Shown here one piece after another: positions 1 through 8,391 of a DNA stretch of 64,000 nt. Location of the stretch: positions 3,782,001 through 3,846,000 of the forward strand of contig NZ_JAPNKA010000001.1 of the NCBI RefSeq assembly GCF_026626635.1. The letters are read 5' to 3'. Below the pieces are notes generated by a model. The model had not been told where the DNA came from. It was given only the letters and a program-made list of their open reading frames with translations, and searched no databases. The DNA is from Archangium lansingense. Its GTDB lineage: Bacteria; Myxococcota; Myxococcia; Myxococcales; Myxococcaceae. A program made the position numbers and the translations under genes. Every line of letters begins with the position of its first letter. The stretch's first letter is position 1.

Positions 1-554
1 GCCAGTCGGCCCTCACGCACGGGGATGCCCTGGATCTGCTGGGGGATGTGGACCTGCCAGAGATGCTCCGTGACCTGCGTGACGCGCGGCGTGCCGAGCT
101 GCGACACATCGATGCCCAGCACCTCCTCGTTATCGCGGGCGAACTTGACGACGAGCTCGCCCACCAGGGCCTCGTCTACCGTGGACACCGCGCGGCCGAG
201 GCTCTGGCCCAGGTTGCTCAGCGTCACCCGGTTGTCCATGCCGTTGCCCGGGATCATCGGGATGTGCGTATGGATACCGGTGGCCGCTCCCGAGCGCGGC
301 TCGAAGTAGACGTTGGTGTCCTTCCCGTAGCGCTGGAAGAAGTCATTCAACGCCCGCTCCCTCGCGGGGTTCAGCATCCTCTTCGCCCGGGCCTCACCGA
401 GCTCGAGGTTGTTCGAGCTGATGGAGAGCTCGGAATTGAAGAAGGCATTGCGGGCCACGGCGCTTCGCGACGGCCCATGCTCGGGATGCACGGCCCAGCT
501 CGCGCCGGAGCTCAGCACGGTGGCAAGTGCTGCGGCGCCCATGAAACGCTTCAT
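1..554 (-). CDS. Secreted protease precursor with FTP propeptide (partial, C-terminus outside window)
   Basis: Reading leftward from ATG at 554 the frame stays open to the window edge (184 codons), so only the N-terminus is present. GAGGTG lies about 6 bases upstream of the ATG. The protein opens with a signal peptide (KRFMG then a hydrophobic stretch ending ASWA). It continues with a region resembling the fungalysin/thermolysin propeptide: a 'DFFQRYGKDTNVYFEPRSG' type strand, 'IPMIPGNGMDN', and 'LWQVHIPQQIQGIPVREG' near the edge. In myxobacteria this arrangement usually precedes a secreted zinc metalloprotease domain. The catalytic domain is not in view, so the peptidase family (M36 or M4-like) is inferred. 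Confidence 0.65.
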   Translation of the reverse strand, partial: MKRFMGAAALATVLSSGASWAVHPEHGPSRSAVARNAFFNSELSISSNNLELGEARAKRMLNPARERALNDFFQRYGKDTNVYFEPRSGAATGIHTHIPMIPGNGMDNRVTLSNLGQSLGRAVSTVDEALVGELVVKFARDNEEVLGIDVSQLGTPRVTQVTEHLWQVHIPQQIQGIPVREGRL

Positions 555-709
555 GTCACACCTCTTGGGTTGGACCTACGGGGGGACTGGATTCGCCCGT
601 TTCTCTCGTCGTACGGAGAGAGACGGACGGGCCGTGAATACTGCCCTGGCCGGGAGTGCGTTTTCTAGTTGGCTATGAGAAATAGCGATGGATGGCTCAA
701 TGAGGTTTC

Positions 710-2212
710 ATGAAACCGTCAAGCTTCAGCGTTCCTGGATTCCTGACGCGGCGCCCCGTGGTCGTGGGGGTGGTCGGGACGTTCCTGCTGAGCCTCGTGC
801 TGCGGCTGCTGTTCCTCGAGGCGTCGATGGATAGGAATTGGCCGTTCTCCATCTTCTTCTACGGGGACTCGCGCTTCTTCCACACCTATGCCCTCGACTG
901 GGCCCGGGGGCGGCCCGCGCAGGCGTCGCTCCCGTACCACCCGCCGTTGTTCCCCTGGAGCCTCGGGCTGCTGTACCAGCTCCTGGGGGAGCCGCGAGGC
1001 AGCGCCCATCCCTACAAGCTGAGCCTGGCGCTGTTGAACTCGGCCACGGTGGCCTTCACCTGGTGGTGGTGGCGCCGGGTGCTCGGAGTGGGGTGGAGCC
1101 TGCTGGCCGCGGTGCTCTTCTCGGCCAGCTTCGGCTGGCTGGTGCTCTCGACGACGTACAGCAACGAGGTGCTGTACGTGCTCTTCCTGTCGGCCACGTG
1201 CTGGCTGATGCTCGAGCACCGGAGCGAGCTGCCGTGGCGGGGCGCGGTGCTCTTGGGCGGGGTGATGGGGCTGGGCGCGCTGACCCGGGCCGAGCACCTG
1301 CATCTGTGGCCCTTCCTGCTCGTCTACGCCTGGCTCCACCGGGACCGGCGAGCCCCGGTGCGCGCGCAACTCGTGCGGTGGGCGGGGGCGGTGGGCGTGT
1401 CCCTGGTGGTGCTCGCGCCGTGGGCGCTCCACAACGCGCGCGTGCTCCAGGAGCTCAACGCGCGCACGCCGGAGCTCGAGCCGTTGCCGGTGGTGGCTCC
1501 GGTCACCGTCTACGGCCCCATCAACTTCGCCATGGCCAACCACGCCGGGGCCACGGGTGGCTTCACTCCGGACCTGGTCAACGGGCTCGGCCAGGACGGG
1601 CGGCTGGACGCGTCGAATTCCTCCCAGCGCCACCTGCTGCTGCACGGCTACGCGGAAGGACTGCGGTGGATGGGCGAGCACCCCGCCGACGCAGCCCGCC
1701 TGCTGGCCGCCAAGCTGGGGCGTTGGCTGGACGGCCTGAGCCTGGGGTTTGGCGCCTCCAACCTGCCTGGAGGACTCGAGGGGGCCCGCGCGCCGGTGGA
1801 TGTCTTCGTCCCGGAGAGCACCTGGCTGAAGTGGCCGCTCGCGCTGCTGCTCCTGGTAGGGGCGGGGCTCTCGTTGCGCGCGCCGCACCGGGTTTTCAGC
1901 CTGTTCACCCTGGTGCTGCTGCACCGCGCGCTCATCACCCTGGCCTTCTTTGGGTACACGCGCGGCATGCTGGTCCTCTTTCCCGCGCTGCTGCCGCTGC
2001 TCCTGCTGCCCCTGAAGGCCTTCACCGACAGCCGCCCCTCGCTGGCCGGGAGACTTCCGGCGCTCGCCTCGTGCGCCCTCCTGCTGTTATGGCTCGAGGC
2101 TGGGACGCTCGCCCTGCGCGGTCCTCGCGACTTCATGGCAAGCGGCAGCACCGACCGGGTGAGCGGCAAGCTCATCCAGGACGATTGGGTACGGCTCTGG
2201 CCGAAGCCCTGA
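710..2212 (+). CDS. GT-C fold glycosyltransferase (ArnT/PMT family 39-like), integral membrane
   Basis: This 500-residue polytopic membrane protein has a first membrane segment at about residues 18-37. A periplasmic loop then carries the acidic 'YGDSRFFHTYALDWARG' motif (Asp53), as expected for GT-C/GT39 enzymes that use polyprenyl-phosphate sugars. It is followed by 'YHPPLFPW', 'GVMGLGALTRAEHL' and several further hydrophobic helices up to about residue 460. Family members transfer a sugar from a lipid carrier to a protein or lipid acceptor on the periplasmic face. The acceptor cannot be told from sequence. The gene is divergent from the partial protease at the left edge. No polysaccharide cluster is visible around it. 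Confidence 0.75.
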   Translation: MKPSSFSVPGFLTRRPVVVGVVGTFLLSLVLRLLFLEASMDRNWPFSIFFYGDSRFFHTYALDWARGRPAQASLPYHPPLFPWSLGLLYQLLGEPRGSAHPYKLSLALLNSATVAFTWWWWRRVLGVGWSLLAAVLFSASFGWLVLSTTYSNEVLYVLFLSATCWLMLEHRSELPWRGAVLLGGVMGLGALTRAEHLHLWPFLLVYAWLHRDRRAPVRAQLVRWAGAVGVSLVVLAPWALHNARVLQELNARTPELEPLPVVAPVTVYGPINFAMANHAGATGGFTPDLVNGLGQDGRLDASNSSQRHLLLHGYAEGLRWMGEHPADAARLLAAKLGRWLDGLSLGFGASNLPGGLEGARAPVDVFVPESTWLKWPLALLLLVGAGLSLRAPHRVFSLFTLVLLHRALITLAFFGYTRGMLVLFPALLPLLLLPLKAFTDSRPSLAGRLPALASCALLLLWLEAGTLALRGPRDFMASGSTDRVSGKLIQDDWVRLWPKP

Positions 2213-2322
2213 GCGGGCTGGCGCCCTCCGGGAGTGCTCCCCAGCTTTGCACGAGCCCGCGGCAGATCCGGTTTGACGGTGGGCGGCGGCCTCGACATTC
2301 TCGCGCGCGCGAGGTGCCGCCG

Positions 2323-3039
2323 ATGTTCGAGTACAGTCCGGCCTGGCCGCATGGAGCGCTCGAGGCCGCGTTCCCCGAGGTGTTCTTCGTCGTCGGGACC
2401 AACAAGACGTCCCACGCTGGCGTCGACTTCCAGACCAGCCGGACGATGACCGTGGTCCGCGAGGCCGGCGCGCTGACGCTGCTGAACACGGTCCGCCTCG
2501 ACGACGACGGGCTGCGCGCGCTCGAGGGCCTCGGCGAGGTCCGCCACGTCGTCCGCCTGGGGGCGTTCCACGGCCGCGACGACCCGTTCTACTGCGACCG
2601 CTACGGCGCGACGCTGTGGGCGCTGCCGGCGGTGACCCATGCCGACGGCCGCGCGACCGGGCGCCCGCTGGCCGAGGGTGGCCCATTCCCGCTCGCCAAC
2701 GGCTCGGTGTTTGTATTCGAGTCGGCGTGCTTTCCCGAGGCTGCGGTCCTGCTCGCCCGCGAGGGCGGAATCTTGATCACCTGCGACGCGATCCAGAACT
2801 GGACGCACGTCGATCGCTTCTTCTCGCCGGAGTGCGGGGCGATGTTCGTCGCGCAGGGGCTGATCCGCCCCGCGAACCTCCCGTCGACGTGGCTCGGTGC
2901 CTGCAAGCCGCGCGTGGACGACTTCCGCCGCCTGCTCGCGCTGCCGTTCCGCCACCTGATCAGCGCCCATGGCGAGCCGCTGCGCGACGAGGCTCACGCC
3001 CGCGTCGCCGCGAGTGTCGCTATGGCGTTCCCGGGTTGA
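2323..3039 (+). CDS. Divergent metallo-beta-lactamase-fold-like protein, function unknown
   Basis: The start chosen is the ATG at 2323, with GAGGTG 6 bases upstream; the frame is open much further upstream but only as a shadow of the preceding gene. The 238-residue protein has the rhythm of metallo-beta-lactamase-fold hydrolases: a 'LGAFHGRDDPFY' segment where HxHxDH would sit, 'GGILITCDAIQNW' in the position of the later metal-ligand strand, and 'FRHLISAHGEPL' as the final histidine motif. The first motif has only one His, so an intact two-metal site is doubtful. No signal peptide is seen. It lies about 110 bases after the glycosyltransferase on the same strand. Function unknown. Confidence 0.6.
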   Translation: MFEYSPAWPHGALEAAFPEVFFVVGTNKTSHAGVDFQTSRTMTVVREAGALTLLNTVRLDDDGLRALEGLGEVRHVVRLGAFHGRDDPFYCDRYGATLWALPAVTHADGRATGRPLAEGGPFPLANGSVFVFESACFPEAAVLLAREGGILITCDAIQNWTHVDRFFSPECGAMFVAQGLIRPANLPSTWLGACKPRVDDFRRLLALPFRHLISAHGEPLRDEAHARVAASVAMAFPG

Positions 3040-3169
3040 GCGAGGCGGCAGCCATCGGCGACCGCCGGAGTGATGGGCTCGCGGGCGGCGTGTGTCCCGC
3101 GCCGCGTGAGCCCTTATGGTTGTGCCGACCGACCCTATTGCCTCGAGCGGACCCTTTCCAGGGTCTGGC

Positions 3170-3565
3170 CTAGTAGAAGCGCAGCGAGGTGGTGAGGTTG
3201 TCGAACGCGAGCGGCGTGTTGGCGCTGGTCGGCGCGGAGAAGGATGCGCCCGTGCAGTTGGTACCGTCGTAGAAGGTCACCCCACAGCCAGCGAGGCGGA
3301 AGGACGTGGTGAGGTTGTTCGAGGCCGCCGGAAGGTTGATGCACTGGCCCACCACGCCCGTCACCGGCCAGGGGTTGAGCGTCGGCCCGGAGAAGTTGGC
3401 GCTATCGAGCAGGTACGCGTAGCACGTGGCCATCGCGTGCACCTCTCCGGGCTTCCCGGCCGTCTCCGTCTCCACGGGAGCCACGTCGGGGCTCGAGTCA
3501 CTCCCACCGCAGGCGGCCAGCGACAGGGTGCACACAACCATCAGGGGCAGGCGAAGCGTCTTCAT
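3170..3565 (-). CDS. Small lipoprotein with beta/gamma-crystallin-like fold
   Basis: This 131-residue protein has a lipoprotein signal peptide with lipobox LAAC followed by GGSDSS, so it should be anchored at an envelope membrane. The mature part has an internally repeated pattern: two 'NLTTSFRL / NLTTSLRF' segments, and 'GVTFYDGTNCTGASFS' resembling the crystallin 'tLYe..n..G.s' strand with its structural Gly. Four cysteines after the lipobox may form disulfides. beta/gamma-crystallin domains can bind calcium and occur in secreted bacterial and myxobacterial spore-coat proteins. That role here is inference. It is a single gene with no obvious partner. Confidence 0.6.
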   Translation of the reverse strand: MKTLRLPLMVVCTLSLAACGGSDSSPDVAPVETETAGKPGEVHAMATCYAYLLDSANFSGPTLNPWPVTGVVGQCINLPAASNNLTTSFRLAGCGVTFYDGTNCTGASFSAPTSANTPLAFDNLTTSLRFY

Positions 3566-3720
3566 GGACTCAACTCCAGGTGTCCTGGATGGATCAGTCC
3601 TCCAGGTTCACTCGGAGTATGTCTCTTTGTTTCCGGGTTTTTCAAGGAAGAAGCGGCTAGGTCTGGATATGTGGAAACGCGGAGCCCATGTTTCCTGATG
3701 TGCTGGAGGTCGAGGTTCCC

Positions 3721-4782
3721 TCATCCGTTTGAGAGGACCTCGGAGCGCAGCTGAGGGAAGACCTTGCCCACCTTGCCGAGCAGATAGTCACCATAGGTGC
3801 CCTGGAAGGCGTGGACGCTCCGCCGGTCCCAGCGCTCGTGGGAGTCCTCGGTGGTGGTGACGCCGCGCAGGGCGGGAGCCTCGAGCGGACGGACCTCGGT
3901 GCTCCAGCCCGGATCGAAGAAGAAGGGCAGGGACAGGCGGTCCCGCCCGGAGCGGTTGATCACCCGGTGGGGCGTGGAGCGGTACACGCCCCGGGTCATG
4001 CGGTCGAGCATGTCGCCGATGTTGCAGACGAACGAGCCGGCGAGAGGGGGCGCGTCCACCCAGCGCACCTCGCCGCCCGCGCGGGACTTCACCTGGAGTC
4101 CGCCAGCTTCGTCCTGCTTGAGGATGGTGAGCACGCCATAGTCGGTGTGCTCTCCCACGCCCCAGGCGGGCTGTCCGTCCTCGGCGGTGCTGGGGCCGGG
4201 TGGGTAGTTGAAGATGCGGAAGAGCACGAGCGGATCGGCCATGAAACCCGTGACGAAGTGGTCCTCCGGCAAGCCGAGGCTCAGCGCGATGCCGCCCATG
4301 AGCGAGTGCCCGAGGCGGGTGAGCGCGGCCAGGTAGTCGAGCACGGCCTCACGCAGGCTGGACGGCTCCCGAGGAAAGAGGTTGGAGCCATGGAGCGGGG
4401 TGCCCGCGCGCACGAGCGGGTGCTCGGGGCCGAGCTCGGTGCCGAAGTAGAGGCCCTCCTTGCGGTCGGGACGGCCCGAGGTCAGCTCACCTCCCACGGG
4501 GAAGTAGCCCCGCCAGGCGGACCCGCCGTGCGCCATGCGGATGGCCATCTTCTCCTCGACGGACAGCGCGAAGAAGCGGCGGCTCAGGGTCTCCAGGCGC
4601 TGCTGGAGGGCCTCCTCGACGCCATGGCCGACGACGTAGAAGAAGCCACTCTCCCGGCAGGCGGCGCCGAGCTGTTCCGCGACGGCCTGGCGCGCGGAGT
4701 CCTCCGACGTGCGGTCCACGAGTGCGCGGACATCGATGACGGGGACCTGCTGGAATTCACCAGAAGGGGAGTGGGGGCTCAT
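3721..4782 (-). CDS. 2-oxoglutarate/Fe(II)-dependent oxygenase, isopenicillin N synthase family
   Basis: A 353-residue protein. The start chosen is ATG 4782, preceded by GAAGGAG about 9 bases upstream; a longer in-frame ATG at 4887 adds a tail unlike the family. It has an N-terminal DIOX_N-like region ('VPVIDVRALV', 'GFFYVVGHGV'). The 2OG-Fe(II) core follows, with Fe ligands in 'GEHTDYGVLTIL' (HxD) and 'STPHRVINRS' (distal His), and the 2OG-binding RxS in 'RDRLSLPFF'. The family catalyses hydroxylation, desaturation or ring formation on small molecules; the substrate here is unknown. A MarR-type regulator gene ends 115 bases upstream on the same strand, suggesting a shared transcript or local control. 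Confidence 0.85.
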   Translation of the reverse strand: MSPHSPSGEFQQVPVIDVRALVDRTSEDSARQAVAEQLGAACRESGFFYVVGHGVEEALQQRLETLSRRFFALSVEEKMAIRMAHGGSAWRGYFPVGGELTSGRPDRKEGLYFGTELGPEHPLVRAGTPLHGSNLFPREPSSLREAVLDYLAALTRLGHSLMGGIALSLGLPEDHFVTGFMADPLVLFRIFNYPPGPSTAEDGQPAWGVGEHTDYGVLTILKQDEAGGLQVKSRAGGEVRWVDAPPLAGSFVCNIGDMLDRMTRGVYRSTPHRVINRSGRDRLSLPFFFDPGWSTEVRPLEAPALRGVTTTEDSHERWDRRSVHAFQGTYGDYLLGKVGKVFPQLRSEVLSNG

Positions 4783-4897
4783 GGCGGGGGTCTCCTTCAC
4801 TTCTTCTCCAGGGGCAGTGGGGCGAGCCGTACCCCGGCGGGGGAGGAGGCATCCTCCCGTGTTTCGACGGCCCGGAGGTAGCTTCATCGGCCCCTTC

Positions 4898-5368
4898 TCA
4901 AGGCTGCGGCGTGTTGAAGCGCCGCAAGAGCTCGGCGAAGGTCGCGAGCTCGTCGGTGCTCCAGTGCGCGGTCCGCTGGAGGAACACCTGCCCCTTCTGC
5001 TCGAAGACCTTCTTCATCCGCTTCTCCCCCAGGGGCGTCAGGGACAGGATCGTCGCACGGCGATCCTCCGGGTCCGGTGCCGCGCGAAGAATGCCCACCG
5101 CCTTGAGGTCGCGGATCAGCCGGCTCACTGCGCTCTTGTCCATGGCCACTCCCTCGGCGATCGCTCCAGCATGGGCCGGGCCGAACGCATGGAGCCACCG
5201 CACGACATGGAACGCCGCGGGTTGTAGATCGGGATGGACCTGCGCCGCCGATGCGGCTGTCAAGGCCCTGGCGGCGGAGAGCAGCGCACCGAGCTGCTCT
5301 CCCACGGAGGCGAGGAGTTGTTCGCGAACGTCATCGTCGCCACGGTCCTGCTTCAGGCCAGTAGCCAT
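4898..5368 (-). CDS. MarR family transcriptional regulator
   Basis: This 156-residue protein has the typical winged-helix layout: an N-terminal dimerisation helix, recognition helix segment 'GVAMDKSAVSRLIRDLKAVGILRAAPDPEDRRATILSLT' split around residues 75-115 with the family's D-x-R-x3 wing signature (DPEDRRA), and C-terminal helices. MarR proteins are dimeric repressors that respond to small aromatic ligands or oxidants. It sits directly upstream of the 2OG-Fe(II) oxygenase gene on the same strand, its most likely target besides itself. Confidence 0.85.
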   Translation of the reverse strand: MATGLKQDRGDDDVREQLLASVGEQLGALLSAARALTAASAAQVHPDLQPAAFHVVRWLHAFGPAHAGAIAEGVAMDKSAVSRLIRDLKAVGILRAAPDPEDRRATILSLTPLGEKRMKKVFEQKGQVFLQRTAHWSTDELATFAELLRRFNTPQP

Positions 5369-5464
5369 CTGGGGCGAAGGCCGGGATGTGCGTGTACCCC
5401 TCAGGCGCTCTGCACACCCGGCGTCATGGCCGGTGGATGCAGTGTCGTTCCTGTGCTCATCGGC

Positions 5465-6064
5465 TCAGCGTCTGTCCGTCGTGGCTTGCCGGTCCGCGGC
5501 TCTCGACAGAGAGCTGATGCTCTCCCGTGCGCTCTTGCGTGCGGCCTCGAGCACCTGGCGTTTCGCGCTATCCGTTGCGAGTCCACGCGCGATCATCACC
5601 GCCCCGACGCACTGGTTGAGGAGCGCGAAGGCGGCCGATGCGTCGCCCACCTTCTCTGAGAGGACAGCCAACAACTCCAGGAGCGCGCGCTCGAACACCG
5701 CTTTCGTCTCGGCCGGAGCGCGGCCAATCTCCGAAGCCAGTGCCGGCAGCACGCATCCCGACTCCGGGTGCCGCACATGCGCAAGGCTGAGGTAGGCGTC
5801 GATGGCGAGGTACAGCTGCTCTTCAGTGCGTGGCTCGATGGTGGAGAAGCGGCTGCGCGTCGCCTCGAGCTCCGTCTCGATGATGGCGGACAGCAGCTCG
5901 CCCTTGCCTTCGAAGTGCCGGTAGAACGCGCCGCTGGTGAGTCCCGCCGCGCTCGCGAGCGCATCCACTCCGCTGCCCGCGAACCCTTGTTGCTTCGCGA
6001 GCGAAGAGCTGGCTCGCACGAGCTTCTCACGGGACCGCGACTTCTGTTCGGGGGGATAGCGCAT
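5465..6064 (-). CDS. TetR family transcriptional regulator
   Basis: A 199-residue protein with an N-terminal TetR helix-turn-helix: 'REKLVRASSSLAKQQGF', then 'GVDALASAAGLTSGAFYRHFEGKGELL', ending with the usual FYxHFxxK signature. The rest is an alpha-helical ligand-binding domain with 'HPESGCVLPALASEIGR', as in AcrR/NemR-like subfamilies. It is divergent from the molybdopterin oxidoreductase gene with only about 50 bases between starts. That gap holds a near-ideal TetR-type palindrome, so it probably represses both itself and the oxidoreductase. Confidence 0.88.
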   Translation of the reverse strand: MRYPPEQKSRSREKLVRASSSLAKQQGFAGSGVDALASAAGLTSGAFYRHFEGKGELLSAIIETELEATRSRFSTIEPRTEEQLYLAIDAYLSLAHVRHPESGCVLPALASEIGRAPAETKAVFERALLELLAVLSEKVGDASAAFALLNQCVGAVMIARGLATDSAKRQVLEAARKSARESISSLSRAADRQATTDRR

Positions 6065-6077
6065 GGGGCGTCGATGA

Positions 6078-6093
6078 GATAACGTTCGTTATC
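6078..6093. promoter_or_regulatory. Palindromic operator, probable TetR site
   Basis: GATAACG and CGTTATC form a perfect 7-base inverted repeat around a TT centre, in the 50-base divergent gap between the TetR gene (start 6064, minus) and the molybdopterin oxidoreductase (start 6115, plus). Size and position fit an autoregulatory TetR operator covering both promoters. Confidence 0.7.
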
Positions 6094-6114
6094 CTTTTGA
6101 CAAGGGTCCCCTCT

Positions 6115-8388
6115 ATGGCCACTGAGCAGACCGCCTGCATCCTGTGCTCCCGCAACTGCGGGCTCCGTGTCGAAGTCGAGGGCTCTCGCCTCACGAGCAT
6201 TCGCGGCGACGACGCGCACCCTGTCTCCAAGGGGTACCTCTGTCAAAAGGCCGCGCGGTTGCAGCACTATCAGGAGAACGCGGATCGCCTCGAGCACCCG
6301 CTGCGCCGCGAGCCAGACGGCAGCTTCGTGCGCGTGGGTTGGGACGAGGCGCTCGCCGACATCGCCGCCCGGCTGCTCGCGCTTCGTGAGCGGCATGGCG
6401 GCCGTGCGTTCGCGTTCTATGGCGGTGGTGGCCAGGGCAATCACCTCGGGGGCGCGTACAGCCGGCAACTCATGAAGGCGATGAAGAGCCGCTTCGTGTA
6501 CAGCGCGCTCGCCCAGGAGAAGACCGGCGACTTCTGGATCAATGGCCGGCTGTTCGGCGACCAGCGTTGCCACGTGACGGAGGACGTCGAACACGCGGAC
6601 GTCGTGCTCTTCATCGGAACGAACCCCTTCCAGGCGCACGGCATCCCGAATGCGCGCGACACGCTGCGGGAGCTGAAGAAGGACCCCGCTCGCACGATGG
6701 TTGTGATCGACCCGCGCAAGACGGAGACGGCGCGCATGGCCGACGTGCACCTTCAGCTGCGTCCCGGCACCGACGCATTCCTGCTCGCCGCGATGCTCGG
6801 CATCATCGTGCGCGACGGCTTGCATGACCGGGCGTTTCTCGCCGAGCGCTGCACTGGGTTCGCGGCGGTCGAGGCCGAGCTCCGGGCGATCCCCATCGAG
6901 GAGTTCGTTCGTCGCGCGGATGTGCCTCTTGCTGATGTCGAGCGAGTCGTCCGGACGTTCGCTGGAGCGCGCGCCGCGTGCGTGCGCGTCGACCTGGGGC
7001 TGCAGCAGAGCCTCCACAGCACGCTCAACTCGTACCTCGAGAAGCTCCTGTTCCTGCTGACCGGGAACCTCGGCAAGCGCGGAGGGAACAACTTCCACTC
7101 GCTTTTCATGCCGATCCTCGGCAACACCGACGAGCGCACCGGCCGGCATGTGCTCACCGCGCATCACCGCATGTTCCCGATCTCTGGGCTGTATCCGCCG
7201 AACATCCTGCCCGGGGAGATCGAACACGACGGAGAGGAGCGCGTGCGTGCGCTGTTCATCGACAGCGCCAACCCGGTCCTGACCGCCGCGAACACCGCCG
7301 CTTACGAGCGCGCATTCGCGAAGCTCGAGCTGCTCGTTGTCGTGGATGTGGCGATGACGGAGTCGGCACGATTCGCTCACTATGTGCTGCCTGCGGCGAC
7401 GCAGTTCGAGAAGTGGGAGTGCACGGGGTTCAACCTCGAGTTCCCCGACAACGCGTTCCAGCTCCGCCACCCCCTGTTTCCGCCGCGCGCGGAGGCCTTG
7501 CCCGAGCCGGAGATCTACACGCGGCTCCTCGAGGCCATGGGCGAGCTGCCCCGGTCCTTCCCGGTGCTCGAGCGCATCGCGGCGGCCGAGCCCGCCGCCA
7601 CGAAGCACGCTGGCTTCATCGCCGCGCTTGGCGCGACGCTCGCCGCGAAGCCACGTTGGGCCCCGTATGCCGCGTCGATCGCGTACCGCACGCTGGGGCG
7701 GGCGCTCCGAACGTCACGAGCGCACCCGGAGCGCGTTCCGCCCGCCGCCGCGGCGCCCCTCGTCGCGTTGGCGCTCGACCTCGCGATGAGGGACCCCCGT
7801 GCGGTCCGCCGCGCAGGGCATCGCGGCAATCGGCTCACCCTGGGCCTGTCACTGTTCCAGACGATTCTCGACAAGGCCGAGGGCACGCTCGTCACGCGGC
7901 ACGAGCTCGCAGACACCTGGTCGTTCATCCGTCACCAGGACCGTCGCGTGCACCTGGATGTCGCGGAGATGCTCGGTGCGCTTCATGCCCTTCGGGGCGA
8001 GCCCGAGGCGCTCCCGGGGCTCGTGCTGCTGGCGGGCGAGCGCCGCGCCTACAACGCCAACCAGATCTTCCGGGATCCCTCCTGGCGGAAGATCGACCCC
8101 GACGGCGCGATGCGCATGCACCCCGACGACGCGCGTGAGCGCGGACTCTCCTCGGGCTCGCGTGCGATTTGCGAGTCGGACACCGGACAGGTCGAGGTCA
8201 CGATCGAGCTCGACGACTCACTGCGCTCTGGGATGGTCACGCTCCCCCACGGCTACGGGATGCGCTACCGCGGCGGAGCCCCCGTCGGCCCTCAGATCAA
8301 CCGCCTCACGGCGAGTGACCACTGCGATCCGCTCGCGCGCACGCCCTTTCACAAGCACGTTCCGGTTCGAGTCACACGGATAGGGTGA
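6115..8388 (+). CDS. Molybdopterin-dependent oxidoreductase (formate dehydrogenase/BisC-like superfamily)
   Basis: A 757-residue protein. ATG 6115 is preferred over the upstream TTG at 6097 because AAGGG sits 8 bases before it. The N-terminus carries a 4Fe-4S site (CxxCxxxC in 'CILCSRNCGL', then Cys in 'GYLCQKAA'). The molybdopterin-binding core follows ('FYGGGGQGNHLGG', 'VLFIGTNPFQAHGIPNARD', 'VIDPRKTETARMADVHLQLRPGTD'), then the C-terminal dinucleotide-binding domain ('PHGYGMRYRGG', 'INRLTASDHCDPL'). There is no twin-arginine signal, so the enzyme should be cytoplasmic. No electron-transfer subunit or cofactor-biosynthesis gene lies beside it. I cannot assign the substrate; no UGA selenocysteine codon interrupts the frame. 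Confidence 0.85.
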   Translation: MATEQTACILCSRNCGLRVEVEGSRLTSIRGDDAHPVSKGYLCQKAARLQHYQENADRLEHPLRREPDGSFVRVGWDEALADIAARLLALRERHGGRAFAFYGGGGQGNHLGGAYSRQLMKAMKSRFVYSALAQEKTGDFWINGRLFGDQRCHVTEDVEHADVVLFIGTNPFQAHGIPNARDTLRELKKDPARTMVVIDPRKTETARMADVHLQLRPGTDAFLLAAMLGIIVRDGLHDRAFLAERCTGFAAVEAELRAIPIEEFVRRADVPLADVERVVRTFAGARAACVRVDLGLQQSLHSTLNSYLEKLLFLLTGNLGKRGGNNFHSLFMPILGNTDERTGRHVLTAHHRMFPISGLYPPNILPGEIEHDGEERVRALFIDSANPVLTAANTAAYERAFAKLELLVVVDVAMTESARFAHYVLPAATQFEKWECTGFNLEFPDNAFQLRHPLFPPRAEALPEPEIYTRLLEAMGELPRSFPVLERIAAAEPAATKHAGFIAALGATLAAKPRWAPYAASIAYRTLGRALRTSRAHPERVPPAAAAPLVALALDLAMRDPRAVRRAGHRGNRLTLGLSLFQTILDKAEGTLVTRHELADTWSFIRHQDRRVHLDVAEMLGALHALRGEPEALPGLVLLAGERRAYNANQIFRDPSWRKIDPDGAMRMHPDDARERGLSSGSRAICESDTGQVEVTIELDDSLRSGMVTLPHGYGMRYRGGAPVGPQINRLTASDHCDPLARTPFHKHVPVRVTRIG

Positions 8389-8391
8389 TGC

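Noticed and set aside
838..2322. Upstream extension of the metallo-beta-lactamase-like frame
   Set aside because: It overlaps the glycosyltransferase in another frame and is Arg/Ala/Pro-rich; GAGGTG precedes the internal ATG at 2323.
5596..7608. 670-codon open frame on the minus strand across the TetR and oxidoreductase genes
   Set aside because: It is antisense to the oxidoreductase, with its 3' part in a different frame of the TetR gene. Composition is Arg/Glu/His-rich shadow coding and both real genes have clear domains.
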